Assembly: GCF_030445035.2 (NCBI RefSeq)
Contig: NC_080673.1
Location: forward strand, 199,514,216-199,578,215
Source: Dasypus novemcinctus
Taxonomy: Eukaryota > Chordata > Mammalia > Cingulata > Dasypodidae
Length of the DNA stretch: 64,000 bases
Direction: 5' to 3'
A model generated the notes under the pieces. That model was not told the DNA's origin and did no database searches. It saw only the letters and a list, made by a program, of their open reading frames with translations. Every line of letters begins with the position of its first letter. Position 1 is the stretch's first letter. Position numbers and translations under genes: made by a program. Positions 1 to 11,170 of this stretch are shown here, piece after piece.

Positions 1-2149
1 CTAAGTCTGAATAGCCATAATATGCCTGTCAGTCATTGTTTGAGGTTAAAAAGATGGTTTAAAAAAAAAAAGTGTTTAAGTAAAAAAAAAGGGGGGGGGG
101 CATTACTGAATTGGGAATGAACTTATCACACTTAAGAAACTGAGTTCATTACAGCAAAAGCCAAGTGAGGAAAGGCGGGTTGATGAGAATGGGGAAATAA
201 GAGCTAGGTCATTCAGGGTCTGATGGACACAAGTAAAAAGTCTGGATTCTCTTTCAAGTATAAAGGAAACCATGGAAAGGATGTTAACCAGTGGAGTAAC
301 AATGTCAGAATTTACAATTTTACAAGATGACTCTGTATGCTCTATGGAAAGAGAGAGGAAGTGAGAGAACAGTCCAGAGGTGATTATGGTCAATTGAATA
401 AGAGATAATATTGGTGCAGACCAAGAGAGTCACCAGAGAGACAGAAAGAAGGAGATGGGGGCAAGCACGGTGATTAAGGACGACAATCTGAGGCAGTAAC
501 AAAATCATAATTAAATATGAATTTATTTTTTCCCAGATCATAAAGGAAACCTGCAATCCTACTCTCCTCAGAGATGTCAGTCCCCAGTCAGCTACATCCC
601 TCATGAAAATAAGCTACCCTATAAAAATATAAGCTGGAGAAAACCCTTCCCTGCAAGGTCTGATGAAAAGGTAAAAACAGACACTTCTCGGCCACATCTT
701 TCTAGAAATACTTAGCATCAATTTAGAATTTCTTCAACAATGACTAAAAGGAAATTAGTATGATTGACTTTAAATTTTTTCTTCCTAGCTACATATCATT
801 AGGTTTTTATAGTAAAAAATATTTTGCTTTATAACACATTATATTGTTCTTTTTACCAGATTCTTTCAAGTAAATATTGCCAGATTCTCAAAGTAATCAT
901 TAATCCATAAAAAAACAGAGATATTTAAACATGTGTTTTATATTTACTGGCTGTTCAATAATCTTTTGAGGGATTAACAAGATTTACATGTTTGCAATTA
1001 TTTCTCCAACAAAAGATCCACATGTTACATACTCATTCCATTTGCAGAGTCCAACAACCATTTACTGAGCACTTACGTGTCATAGAACATGCTAGAAGTT
1101 AAGATTTCTGCCCACTGGAGATTTAAAGGGAAGAGAGGCACAAAGACAACAGACATGTTCTTGTTTGCCCTTCTGTGTCCTGGTTTCTTTCTAAAATATG
1201 CTCCATCCCTGCAGTCAATTCTCCAGACCATTTTACACTTGCATTTGCCTCATAATTTCTGCGGAGTTTATGGGATTTATTATTAGAAAGAATAAAGAAC
1301 TATCTTGGGGTAAAACTTTCTTTGTAGCTTGTATGCTCTTCTCTCCATCACCTCATAACACTACTCATCAAAATCTTTTACTAATAAAGTACTGAAGGAT
1401 ATGCTTATTCTGTCTCCAATCCTGTATCCTTTTATTGCTTAGTAAATTGGTATAGCATTCACACGGGCTTTGAAGCAGAAGCCCAGTATACAGAATATAT
1501 GTATAATTCCTCATAATTCACACAATATCCCAAAGCCCCTGTATTTCTATTACTTTCTACCTTGGTTCCAAAAGGAGTCTCATGAACTTATGTTGAACAT
1601 CAGGAAATTCTCTGCACACATTTCTTTGAATGCCCCTTATTACTTGCCTGCCTCCCTTTCGTCCTGCTCTCCTTTTCATAAGCACTTCGTAAGAACCCCG
1701 GGTTCTAACTTGACCCCAAATCCGAAATCACAGCCCCTCCCAGACAGCAGGGTCCCTGATAGACATGAGAGAGACTTGGACTAGATCAGGGCTCCCCTGA
1801 TTTCAGTGATCTGAATACACCTTTAGGATGTGTGGCATGTCTATTAAGGATTTATGTAATGTTATTCTTAAGTTGGCTCTTTTTTACCTAAATATATAAA
1901 TAAATTTTTAAATAATTATACTAATTAATATCATTACTTATTTGAACAATTACATATAATTAAATAATACATATTTAAATAGAAACTCTGTATCAGGACT
2001 CTAAATAAACAAGCAGTATCCAGTGCCCTAGGGAGGAAGTTGCTGCCATGCAGGCAACAAGAGGCATTACCTTGTGGTAGGAGCTCAAGGCTTGCATTAT
2101 GAAGACTGCTCTTCTTTGAAAGGAGAGATTAGAAACATCAGAGACACTG

Positions 2150-2306
2150 ATGAAGGAGGTTGTTGATGTGGGAGGAGTGGGGGGAGTGGGGAGTAGGGTA
2201 TATGGGAACCTCTTATATTTTTTTAATGTAACGTTTTATCTATGTATCTTTAAAAAAAAAAGAAAATTAAAAAAACTTGCTAAAAGAAAAAAAAAAATAA
2301 AAGAAC
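2150..2306 (+). mobile_element. L1 3' UTR end with A-rich tail
   Basis: A G-rich stretch (ggaggagtggggggagtggg) is followed by a 'tatatgggaacctcttatat' motif, a T-rich piece, and then two A-rich blocks. This order is typical of the 3' end of recent xenarthran L1 copies. Only the terminal part is recognisable, and the 5' boundary is uncertain. It lies inside the CLNK intron in the sense direction. Confidence 0.5.
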
Positions 2307-2499
2307 TAGTACCAAAATGAAGCACTCCTCTGCAAGTATTTCAAGAGCAAGAAGGAACAGAGGGCCAATTCTCCCCTCGAGGGATTCACAGTTATTTCAG
2401 GCTGGGTTTGGGCGCCACTTAAGCTCACCAGCCATCCCTCACGTCCACAGCTGGGGAAACACAAGTCTCGTAAGTCCGAGTCTTCCAACTTGAACAAAT

Positions 2500-2960
2500 A
2501 AAAACCAGGGCCTGTGAGGCTCCAGCGAGCCCAGGCCTGTCAGAGCGCCCCAGGCACAGCAGCCCGGTCTCCTGCAGGGGGTGCTCCGGGGCACCCTCTC
2601 TGGAGCCCAGGATCCTGCTGCCCGGCTAGGGGGACAGCTGGGGCTACCTCTGGCCCTCCAGGCACCGATGCCCCCTCTAGAGCAATTTATTCCAAAGGAG
2701 GCCTCAAATCAGCAGTGGGTTTTGACCTTGGTCTTGAAGGAAGACTGACCCAGCCAGGTGGGCAAGGAGGAGGGGGAGCAGGAGGGACTCCTCGCGGGGA
2801 GAACTCCCGCTGCGCCCTGAGGCCCCGAGTCCTGACAGCGGTCAGCAGGCCCGGCCACCCGGATGGCGCGGGGCACGGAGGCCGCGCGGGGCACGGACGG
2901 AGCCCGCACGTCCTTCCCAGGGGGCGCTCGGGTGCTTGGTGCGTGGGATGGTTTAAGATT
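2500..2960. other. GC-rich, CpG-rich intragenic patch
   Basis: The patch contrasts sharply with the AT-rich flanks and is densest in CpG at about 2790-2935. A 14-base unit, gcgcggggcacgga, occurs twice (2866-2879 and 2884-2897), 18 bases apart. Open frames on both strands here are long only because stop codons are rare in GC-rich DNA. It may be a small intragenic CpG island or an expanded GC-rich repeat. I see no exon signals or known coding motif. Confidence 0.5.
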
Positions 2961-3638
2961 CTGACTCTTGGAACCCTCTGAAGGCGTTTTGGGTCCGTGG
3001 CACGTTTCCCCGCCTGCCCATCCTTCTTCCTACTACCGTGGGTTTTAAAATCAAGAGAAATCTCTTTTAAAAATTTAACATTAATATAAATAAGGAAACA
3101 CGGCACAGAGGGAAAGCCATACAGGCTTGGGTTCAAATCTCCGCTCAATGCACGTGACTTTAGTTGGGTGCACAAAGATGTCCCCTAATAAGCCTCCCTC
3201 TTCCCTCTCCCTACTCTTTTTATGGCCACTGGGAGGGCACAGGCCTAGGGGAACAAGAGACCTCCCCCTCAATAAGCTTTGGCAGCTACAGATCCAGAAA
3301 GCTTCATAGATTGACAGCAGCTCTCCAGTCTGAGGGTGGTGGCAAAGGGCCTTTCTCAACTTGAGGGAGTGAGATTTCTGGATCTTTTCAGTGGCGGGCT
3401 CTGTCATGACAGTCAATTTTTGTAAGTCCTAAGCTGCCATTACTTTGCTTGTGTCCATTTTCCCTACATGTCTGTGGGCTTCTCCAGGCTCAGGGACTAG
3501 ATTTACTCACTGCATATTTACTGTAAATCAAATTGGGCTTAGGCACTGGTGAAACAAAAGTAAATAATGAATGAGTTCAATAATTACTAGTACTTCTTTT
3601 TGACCCCAAAATACTCATTATGGAACCTGTACCTGCAG

Positions 3639-3716
3639 AAAGCCCAGCACCACAACTGGTACATTGGAGAATACAGTCGCCAGGAAGTTGAAGAGGCGTT
3701 AAGGAAGGAGAACAAG
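3639..3716 (+). CDS. CLNK: CLNK exon: start of SH2 domain
   Basis: This exon encodes 26 residues in phase 0 and begins just after an acceptor ending 'acctgcag'. It includes the SH2 opening motif HHNWYIGEYSRQEVEEAL: the invariant Trp-Tyr followed by helix alphaA residues in which Arg and Glu are typical. CLNK (MIST) is a cytoplasmic adaptor of the SLP-76/BLNK family. Its SH2 domain binds phosphotyrosine partners in immunoreceptor signalling (family knowledge). The wording 'WYIGEYSRQ' points to CLNK rather than BLNK or LCP2. The donor is AAG|GTAGCG, which is usable but weak, and the acceptor has a poor pyrimidine tract. The next exon continues with the DG-FLVRD core. Confidence 0.88.
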
Positions 3717-3854
3717 GTAGCGTCCTGCTCCTGGCCTGTTGTCACTGTGTCTGATGTCACCTCGTGGTTTGCAATGCACTTTGAGGTGGTGGCTCTTTAT
3801 CACCCTGTGTTTCCTAAAGCTGGGGAGGTTGTAACTGAAAAGGAGGTTTAAAAT

Positions 3855-4010
3855 GGAGAGTTGGAGATTGAGACTCAGTTTTGCCATTTATCAGCCATGT
3901 GACTTTCTTGAGTCCCTAAGTATCTTTAAGTTTAGGTTTCTTTATTTGAAAAATGAAATACTAATCGACCCTGAGGGGCTATTCTGAAGATGAATGGAGA
4001 AGCCAGGATT
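3855..4010 (+). repeat. MIR SINE (sense)
   Basis: The conserved MIR core order is visible: 'gccatttatcagccatgtgactt', the leucine-rich-looking 'gagtccctaagtatc' section, a tttctttatttg block, and then the 'ctgaggggctattctgaagatgaatg' part. The copy is diverged, as expected for this ancient family. Confidence 0.7.
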
Positions 4011-4139
4011 TAAATAGAGGTCACTGCCACTGCATCTTTTTTCTGCAGTCTTCAAATTTCACTTCCTTATTAAAGGTCTACCCAAGTTACACTGGAGACT
4101 TTACATCTTACCTTCTGCAGGTAAGGAGCTGAGACCACC

Positions 4140-4440
4140 AATACTGTTGTAGTCAGAATAGGATAGGTTAGGCTGTGGTAACAAACAGCCCCCAAATCCC
4201 AGTTGCATAGCATAACCAACCCTTATTTCTCACTCATCTTCCATGCTGAAGGCAGGTTTGGTGGGGGATCCAGGCTGCCGGAGACTCCATCCAGCATGTG
4301 GTTCTACCAATCAGACAGTAGCTCTTAATGCCTCTGCTCAGAAGTGACCCACTTCCTGTCTGCTCACATTTCTCTGGCCAAATTAAATCACGTGGCCAAA
4401 ACTAACTTCAAAAGGGGAGAAGAAGGGCAAACCGACACAT
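4140..4440. repeat. Ancient interspersed repeat, family not assigned
   Basis: The stretch starting 'taggataggttaggctgtgg' and running through 'aacaaacagcccccaaatc', 'cttatttctcactcat' and 'aagtgacccacttcctgtc' to 'ctctggccaaattaaatcacgtgg' has the layout of a common mammalian dispersed repeat that I have seen in other genomes. I cannot name the family with certainty. Confidence 0.45.
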
Positions 4441-5669
4441 AACCAAAAGGAGAAGAGCGCTGGGTTATCTGTGATTAGGTCAAACAACTACCACAGCTAT
4501 CATCAAAAACAGCAAATATTTATTAAGCAGCTACCATGAGCAGAGTTCTGGAATAGATTGTTGAAAAGTGACAGAAAGGCTCTCAAGCCTGAGGTGACAT
4601 TGAAACCTACCCTCAACTAACCAGTACAGTGGTCATTATTGAAGAGGGGAAGACAAAATTAGTTCATCAGTGAATGGATGAATAAAGTCCCCACCAAATT
4701 TTGACAAAACCTAGCTTTCAGAATTGTGGTTGTAAAATTAAATAAAGTAAATGTCAGTTGATAACAAAGTATCTTGAGCATATTAGGAATAACTGGAACA
4801 ATTTCAGGTCCTAAAGGTGGGCACCTGAGGCTCAGCACAGGTCCAGCTCATGCTGAGAATGTGGCACAGCCTGTGTTCTAGGTGAGAGCTCTTTCCACAT
4901 CATCACAGCTGCCTCCAGGAGTTCATTTCCTCCTGGATGGGGAGTCAGGGTGGCCACTTTTGCCCGGTGATTTCTCGCCAGGAGAACCCTCCCCTCACTC
5001 TCCGTGCTCTTCCCTGTGGAATCTTGCCACGTTTATCTCTGCTCTGGCATCATGGGTTCCAACCTGGCCTCTCTTCTTGGCTAATCAGCTGTGAAAAAGC
5101 CACTGCACTTTCTGGACCTTCCACCCATTGGGACCTGCTCTTAGAAGCCCTACTTCCTAGAGCCCATGTGCAGATTGTGCTCCAGATTCCTGGAGCCCAT
5201 GTGTATCATATGTGTCACGTAATGTCCTTTCAGGAACGTCTGTGTCCTCGATGAGTGCTCTCTTTCCTCCCCTTCTGTGTGCCTGCTTCTGCTTCTTCCC
5301 AGAAAACACAGAGAAAACAAACTCAGTGGAAAGGACTTCGTAGTTTCTTTTTCCAACTGTCTCAGTTAGTTTATTTCAAAATGTGTTTTCTATTTATGAA
5401 AGACAATTTAATTTAAATCACATAATTGCCCAGATTCATTTTGTCAAACTCATTGCAGAGTTTAAGACATAAAATCCCAAAATCAGCCATGAGGCTTAGC
5501 CTTCTCTCCCTTTCTGATATTTGGCAATGTTCTACACTTGAGACTTAAGGTTCCAATTATGACTGAATGTTTCAGGCAGAGCAGGTTCCAGAGAATTCCT
5601 CAATCCCACTTTATAAACTCAGAGGCTGGTGTATTTAAAGAGCAAGAATTCAGGATTGACTGTTAGGTA

Positions 5670-5850
5670 TTCCATTTGCCATCTGTGAAGCTTTAGGGGA
5701 TTTGCTTAAGCTCTTAGACCCTAATTTCCTTCTGTAAAACATGGATAAAATACCAACCTTGAAGTCTACATAAAGATAAAAAGATGTAAAGCACTTGAGA
5801 GACATTCTCAATAAGCATTAGTCAATAGCATCATCATAACATCATTATAG
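5670..5850 (+). repeat. MIR SINE (sense)
   Basis: The text 'gatttgcttaagctcttag' followed by 'ccctaatttccttctgtaaaacatgg', 'ataaaatacc' and 'tgtaaagcacttgagagacat' matches the order of the second half of MIR. The left part is lost. Confidence 0.6.
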
Positions 5851-6954
5851 TTATTATTACCACCATTATTATGTGAATCAAGTATAGTGCTTGCTTAAAT
5901 ATCTTCTTTATAGACCATTTATAACCATTTTTATAGCTCTATGCCATTGCAGTTACAGATTTTCAGTATTTTTCATCATATAAATGACACGTTGTAGGCG
6001 TGAAACTAAGCCTTGTAGGTGTTTTCATGTTCAGGAGATTGTTCCATTTCTTAACCTTTCACAACAGACTTCTCCCCTGAACTCTTACTTCCAGAGTGCC
6101 TGATAACTTCTGATCCATGGCCAATCCTCAGCCCTCTGACTCTGTGACACTGGAACTTCTTTTGGAAACCCACCTTGGCTTCTGGGACGCACAGTCTGGG
6201 TTTCCCTTCTTCTCTCTCTCAAACATCATAGGGTCCCTTCCTGTCTCCTATTCCTCACCCGATACTTGTCCTTACCTCATCCCACGCTGCTTATTCTCCT
6301 CCTTCCCTCACAGGATGTCTCCCTTCATTTAGATAGCAATGAATCCCAAATGCCCAGCCTCTTTCTGGGACCCTAGTCCTGCATTGTCATCTTCCCCATC
6401 TAATAAGCTAGAACCTTCCCCCACTCAAAGCCTGCAGTAGTTCCCACCATCCCTAGAATAATACCTGAATATCTCAGGGAGAAGAGGGCAAAGGGCTGAT
6501 CTGGCCATTGATGATTGAAGAGGACACCTGGGAAACACAAGAATTACTTCATGCAGAGGGAGTAGCATGTCCAGAAGCACATGGTACTGCTGGGAAGTGG
6601 TGGCTTGCTGGAGCTAGGATCCAGGGGCAGGAGGAGGAGTGATGAGAGAGAAAACCACAAGACTGGTTGGTGCATTTTTTTCTATGAAGGCAGTGCTAAG
6701 GTTTAGACTACCTGGAGGACAAGAGGGATGAGGGAGGATTAGGAAGGGAGGGTTAAATTCTGAATGGTACACTCCCAGAAAATTACAGTATGCCTTATAC
6801 ATACTGACACTCAATAAACACTTACTGAATTAAATTGAATAAAGAACGGGTTTACCAAGAAATAAAGCTGCCGGAAATCTCATAGGCATTGTCATGATTG
6901 CAAGGCAGGGACATGACATGCCTGGAAAGGAAACCATTATTCTTTTTGCCTCAG

Positions 6955-7110
6955 GATGGGACTTTCTTGGTCCGAGATTGCTCCACGAAATCCAGAGCAG
7001 AACCCTATGTCTTGGCGGTATTTTACGGAAACAAAGTCTACAATGTGAAGATCCGTTTTCTGGAGGGGAGTCAGCAGTATGCCCTGGGTACCGGACTCAG
7101 AGGAGATGAG
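6955..7110 (+). CDS. CLNK: CLNK exon: SH2 core with phosphotyrosine pocket
   Basis: This exon encodes 52 residues, phase 0 at both ends, between acceptor 'tttttgcctcag' and donor GAG|GTGGGT. It begins with the SH2 signature [13 protein letters not shown], and the invariant phosphate-binding Arg (strand betaB) is codon 7, at 6973-6975, so the pocket is intact. It continues with [20 protein letters not shown], the betaC-betaD strands, and ends in [10 protein letters not shown]. The Cys after Arg-Asp and the segment 'GTGLRGDE' are typical of the SLP-76/BLNK/CLNK group. There is no frameshift or stop. Together with the exons at 3639 and 17999 it gives a complete SH2 fold. Confidence 0.93.
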
Positions 7111-7289
7111 GTGGGTAGAGCTTGCCAGCTTCTCTTTTTCAGGCTAAAGACAAAAAAGGAGGGTATTTTGGGGATGCTGGCCAAGCATCCGTGACTGTGG
7201 GACAGGGAAAGAGCGTGGAGGTGGAGGCTGTAGTCAAAGCCTTCAAGGCCCCTTCCCCAGCCACTCAGCTCAACTGGTTAGAGACCAAC

Positions 7290-7600
7290 CCCTGAACTTT
7301 CCATGCACTTCCCAACCTGCTTTGCCAATGAAAGATAACTCATTCTGCAAGACTCAGCTAAAGTCTGCCTCCCCTGCAACCTCCCCTGTAGTTTCCCTGA
7401 AGCCAGTGCTGATGTGACATTCCTACCCTCCTGACATGTTAGTACTAGGTGTGTGTTGTCTCCCAACTGAGCGAAGAGCTCAGTCTCAGGATTCAGTGCT
7501 ATGCCAAGCTTGCTTCTCCTTAGTACATCTGTTAGTCTATGGATAGGTGAAAGAACAAATGAATGAACACATTCATTAACAACTGCATCAATAAATCAAC
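7290..7600 (+). repeat. L2 LINE 3' fragment (sense), tentative
   Basis: The order 'caagactcagctaaagtctgcctcc', 'ttccctgaag', and then 'ctatggataggtgaaagaac' and 'aatgaatgaac' is the usual course of the L2 3' region. The copy is strongly diverged. Confidence 0.4.
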
Positions 7601-7649
7601 ATGAAAGAAGCAAGAGATTTTCACTGTATATCTATGCGCTAGGGCTCAT

Positions 7650-7790
7650 CGGTGTTGTATCACTTCATTTGGATCTTCAGTAATTCTTTGACACAACTTT
7701 TGATTGTTCCCATCTTCAATACAGGGAAAGTGAAGCTCAGAAAATTAAGAAAACAGCCAGAGTCACCCAGGTACTAAGGGAGAGGGCCAA
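7650..7790 (-). repeat. MIR SINE (antisense)
   Basis: The reverse-orientation MIR signature is seen: 'acttcatttggatcttcag', then 'cccatcttcaatacagggaaag', 'gaagctcag' and 'cagccagagtcacccag'. The copy is diverged and incomplete. Confidence 0.55.
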
Positions 7791-7884
7791 GAGAGGCTGC
7801 TCTTTCAACTCTTCCTTTGATGAATAAAGGAAGGAAGGAAAGACAGAATGAAAGTGTTCAAGCTCTGAGTCATCTTTATCAATT

Positions 7885-8305
7885 GAAGCGTGTCCTCCAC
7901 AAAGACATGGTCAAGTCCTTACCCACAGTTCTGTGCATGTGATCCTATTTGGAAATAGGATCTTTGAAGATGCTATTGGTTAAGATGAAGCCAAACTGGA
8001 TTAGCGTGGGCCCTCATCCAATATAATTTAGAGGAAATTCAGACACAGTGAGAGACAGAGAGAGATGGTCATGTGACAGAGGCAGAGATTGAGTTTTACT
8101 GCCCCAAGCCAAGAAACACCATTGATTGCCCACCACCCACCAGAAGCCAGGGAAGAAATGTAGGACAGATTCTCCCCACTAAGAAGCCCTGCCAACACCT
8201 TGATTTTGGACTTTTAGCCTCCAGAACAGAGACCATACATTTCTATTGTTTAAGCCAACCAGTCCATGGTACTTTGCTACACCAGCCCTGGCAAATACAA
8301 TCATC
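7885..8305 (+). repeat. MLT1-like MaLR LTR (sense)
   Basis: The course is diagnostic of MLT1-type LTRs: 'gtgtcctccacaaagacatgg', 'tcctatttggaaatagg', 'gtgggccctcatccaatata', 'agacacagtgagagacag', 'aagccctgccaacaccttg', 'ggacttttagcctccagaac', and a terminal 'tttctattgtttaagccaac' block. It is an old non-autonomous ERVL-related element. The ends are eroded and no target duplication is evident. Confidence 0.75.
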
Positions 8306-8599
8306 ATTCACTCAAAAGGGCCCCACACCCACAAGACTGGATTAGTTCAAGAAAATTTTTTTCTATTTGGGATTCATAAAAAGAACTTCAGACTGTCACA
8401 CTAGACTATGGTCCCCCCCAACTAGACAACCATATCTAATGGGCTTTCCAGCCCAATCTCCTTTAATTCTCTCTAGGTGCTCCTAGCTCATAGAAATTCT
8501 CATTAACAGCAACAAAAAAGCTTTATATGATTTTTAAATTCTTGATATTAAGGATTGTTTCTTTCTTAGAGAATTAGGAAACTGGAACCACATAGCCTA

Positions 8600-8720
8600 C
8601 ATGTACTAGGTCCTCTTTGAGATGCTGTTTAATTTGCTACTTCATTTGTTTCTTACAAAAGCTGGAAAGGATGCATAACTAGCCCCTTTTACATGAGGAA
8701 ACTGAGACCTAACAAGATTA
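8600..8720 (-). repeat. MIR SINE (antisense)
   Basis: The sequence around 'cctcttttgagatgctg' to 'acttcatttgtttcttacaa' and 'ccccttttacatgaggaaac' plus 'tgagacctaac' matches the central part of reverse MIR. Confidence 0.5.
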
Positions 8721-9009
8721 TAGCTTTTTTCCCCCTCAACATGCATACTTGGTTTGCTAATAAAAGAGAAAATGAGTGACTATCATAACATTTAATGGCA
8801 TATAATTAGATTTTCAGCTCTTGCTCACTGACTGACTGCCACGTCAAGTAAGCAGTTGTCATCCATAACAGCCCATAAATTAAATGCACTACTCCCAGTT
8901 GCTGCTCTAATTATTGTCACAGAGGACTCCTTAAGGAATTAAATACCAATTTAAAGAAGACCTTTTCATTTTCACCTGGAATTTTCTCCTCCCTATGCCC
9001 TCAAACAAG

Positions 9010-9246
9010 AGTTTCTTTTTCACATATTTAACACATGCATGTTTACTGTATGCAAGCACTATCCTGGCAGCAAACAATTATTAAATAACTTAATTGATTT
9101 AGTCCTCACAGCAACCCTATGAAGTAGGTGCTGCCCATATCTCTATTTAGCAGAGGATAAAACTGAGGTACAGAAATAGTAAGTGACCTACCCAAGAAGG
9201 CCCGGTGCCTATGTGCCGAAGCTGAGATTCAAAACCATGTAGTCTG
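9010..9246 (-). repeat. MIR SINE (antisense)
   Basis: This is a fairly complete reverse MIR: 'gtatgcaagcactatcc', 'gtcctcacagcaaccctatg', 'aagtaggtgctgcccatatc', 'gaggataaaactgaggtac', 'agtaagtgacctacccaag' and 'gctgagattcaaaaccatg'. A DAS SINE has inserted at its far end. Confidence 0.75.
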
Positions 9247-9656
9247 GGAAACGGATGCGGCTCAAGCAGTTGGACTCCTATCTACCATATCGGAGGTCCA
9301 GGGTTCAATGCTGCATAGGCAAAGCTGGCCCACACGGTGCGCTGGCTTACGCAGAATGCCACCCCATGTGGGAGTGCTGCCCCATGCAGAAGTGCTGGCC
9401 AATGCAGAGAGCTGGTGCAGCAAGATGACACAACAAGAGACACAGAGGAGAAACAATAAGAGATGTAGTAGAACAGGGAGCTGAGGTGACACAAGAGAAC
9501 AATCGCCTCTCTTCCACTCCAGAATGTCTCAGGATTGATTCCCAGAGCTGCCTAATAAGAATACAAGAGACACAGAACACCCAGCAAATGGACACAGAGA
9601 GCAGACAACGGGGGTTGGATGGGAGAGAAATAAATAAATAAATCTTTAAAAAAAAA
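9247..9656 (+). mobile_element. DAS SINE, long form (sense)
   Basis: The tRNA-like head begins 'gaaacggatgcggctcaagc' (A box), with a B box in 'ggtccagggttcaatg'. The GC-rich 'gctggcccacac' body and the tail 'agacacagaacacccagc', 'aataaataaataaatc' and an A run follow. An exact 11-base target duplication, catgtagtctg, sits at 9236-9246 and 9657-9667, which proves retroposition. The element lies in the last CLNK intron in sense orientation. Confidence 0.92.
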
Positions 9657-9827
9657 CATGTAGTCTGCCGAAACCCTCACTTCCTCATGTAGTCTGATAT
9701 AATATCATGGCCAAATACCAACAATCCCTGGCCTGTTTGAAAACAGCTCAGAACACTGCAAATGGAATCATCTTTAGCAGGTGCATGGATAGACTGTGCC
9801 AGACACTAAGGGAAAAATGGCCATTTA

Positions 9828-9905
9828 GGGGAGTGGATGTAGCTCAAGTAGTTGAGCGCCTGCTTCCCACGTACAAGATCTCAGGTTCAATCCCCTAAAA
9901 AGACG
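9828..9905 (+). mobile_element. DAS SINE, short form (sense)
   Basis: This tRNA-like unit of about 78 bases reads 'ggggagtggatgtagctcaa', 'gttgagcgcctgcttccc' and 'ctcaggttcaatcccc', followed only by a short A tail. Near-identical 11-base flanks, atggccattta (9817-9827) and atgaccattta (9906-9916), mark the insertion. It is much shorter than the neighbouring copy at 9247-9656. Confidence 0.85.
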
Positions 9906-10574
9906 ATGACCATTTACAGGTGATTCTTCCTGCCTTTTACAGTGTGAGTCCTTTGACATGCTAAGGAACAAACTCCCATCCTTAAAAGGGATAAAAGAGA
10001 TTCCCAAGGCTGCTAAATGCACACCAGCTACTTTATTGATGCTCAACTAAGAAAACAGCATCTTGATCCAACACTGCAGGAAAATCTTCATGGGAAACAG
10101 AGCTTTTGAGGATAATTTCAATTCCATATAGCTTTCTGGCCATCACACAAACTTCAGAATATAACCACACATTCAACGGAAGCACCAGCACCTACCTCAT
10201 GAGGGTTATTCTAGGTGTAAGATGAGATGATGTGATAAGCATCTCTGACACATGGAGGTGAACAAGAGCAGCGGTTCCCATTTTAAATGATTCTGAAACA
10301 TCCTTTTATTAGGCCTAGTGACTAGGCATAGGCAGAGAAGCTCACACCAGGCCTTGAGAGTGAGCCGTGAGAGTGAACATGTATGTGGCCGCCAGGGGAA
10401 GGCATGGCACATCCACGCCTCTGACATGCACGGAGGGCGGAGGGTGATGAAACACACATGCCTGTGCAGGACACACCTGGCGTGATCCATTTCCCACATG
10501 TTAGATACCTGGGTCAGGCAGGTAGCCATGTGCCTAGAAATTCATGGCCGAGTTCAGATTTGGAGATTTCCTTT

Positions 10575-10935
10575 TGTATTGGTTTCCTGCAGCTGCTGTA
10601 ACAAATCACCACAAATTTGGTGCCTTAAAACAACAGAAACATACTCTCTCACCGTTATGGAGAGCAAAATCCAGGTATCAGCAGGGTCATGTTCCCTCCA
10701 AAAGCTCTATGGGGCAATTCTTTTTTTGCCTCTTCCAGCTTCTGGTGGCCCCAGGCATTCCCAGGTTTGTGGCCGAATCACCCCAATCTTTGCCTCCAAA
10801 GGTGACCTCCAAAGGTGGACCCGTTGTGCCTCCTCTTTGCTGTGGGAAACCTCCCTCTGCCTCTACTATGTAAGGACACTGGGCTGGCATTTAGGGACTT
10901 CCTGGATAATCCAGTATAAACTCCTCCCCTCTGGT
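10575..10935 (-). repeat. MLT1-like MaLR LTR (antisense)
   Basis: It opens 'ggtttcctgcagctgctgta' and continues 'acaaatcaccacaaatttgg', 'ccttaaaacaacagaaac', 'cctcttccagcttctggtgg', 'ccccaggcattcccagg' and 'taaggacactgggctgg'. This is the reverse of the same LTR class as 7885-8305. Its inner end is truncated. Confidence 0.72.
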
Positions 10936-11039
10936 CCTTAATTTAATCACCTCCTTTGCTATTAAATAAGGAAATAGTCACAGGCTCTGTGAATTATGTC
11001 TCAGGCACAGCTTCTTGGCCGGGGGGTTGTCTATTCAGC

Positions 11040-11170
11040 TCAGGACATCCATTTACTCAACTAATGGCCAAGCATTCACTCGATGCCTACACTCTGCCAG
11101 ACTCAGCTCTCCCTGCTGGGGACATGGAGACGAGTAAGGAAGAGTCCCTGCCGCCGAGGAGCTGATAGGT
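11040..11170 (-). repeat. L2 LINE 3' end (antisense)
   Basis: The text 'catccatttactcaac', 'gatgcctacactctgccag', 'ctgctggggacatggagac' and 'agagtccctgccgccgaggagc' is the typical reverse of the L2 terminus. Confidence 0.6.

Larger units (their letters stand above)
1..3638 (+). other. CLNK: CLNK intron (partial, 3' part)
   Basis: This is sequence upstream of the first recognised CLNK exon, so it is inferred to be intron. It is mostly AT-rich and non-coding, with an A run followed by ten G at 91-100. I see no exon here that I can assign: reading frames are short and match nothing I recognise. It contains an L1 3' end near 2150-2306 and a CpG-rich patch near 2500-2960. An earlier CLNK exon could have been missed, because the linker part of this family is poorly conserved. 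Confidence 0.5.
3717..6954 (+). other. CLNK: CLNK intron between the two N-terminal SH2 exons
   Basis: This 3.2-kb phase-0 intron is bounded by GT at 3717 and AG at 6954. Its content is non-coding, with a MIR at 3855-4010, an old unassigned repeat at 4140-4440, a second MIR at about 5670-5850, and short L2-like stretches around 6230-6480. Reading through the donor adds about 44 unrelated residues before a stop at 3849-3851. Confidence 0.8.

Noticed and set aside
2514-3175. 155- and 162-residue frames on opposite strands in the GC-rich patch
   Set aside because: They overlap each other antisense, have low-complexity composition, and no exon signal fits them to CLNK.
9828-9905. A possible tRNA gene at the short tRNA-like units (also 44,801 and 48,633)
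   Set aside because: A and B boxes are present, but the flanking duplications and A tails show them to be SINEs, and I could not see a proper acceptor stem.
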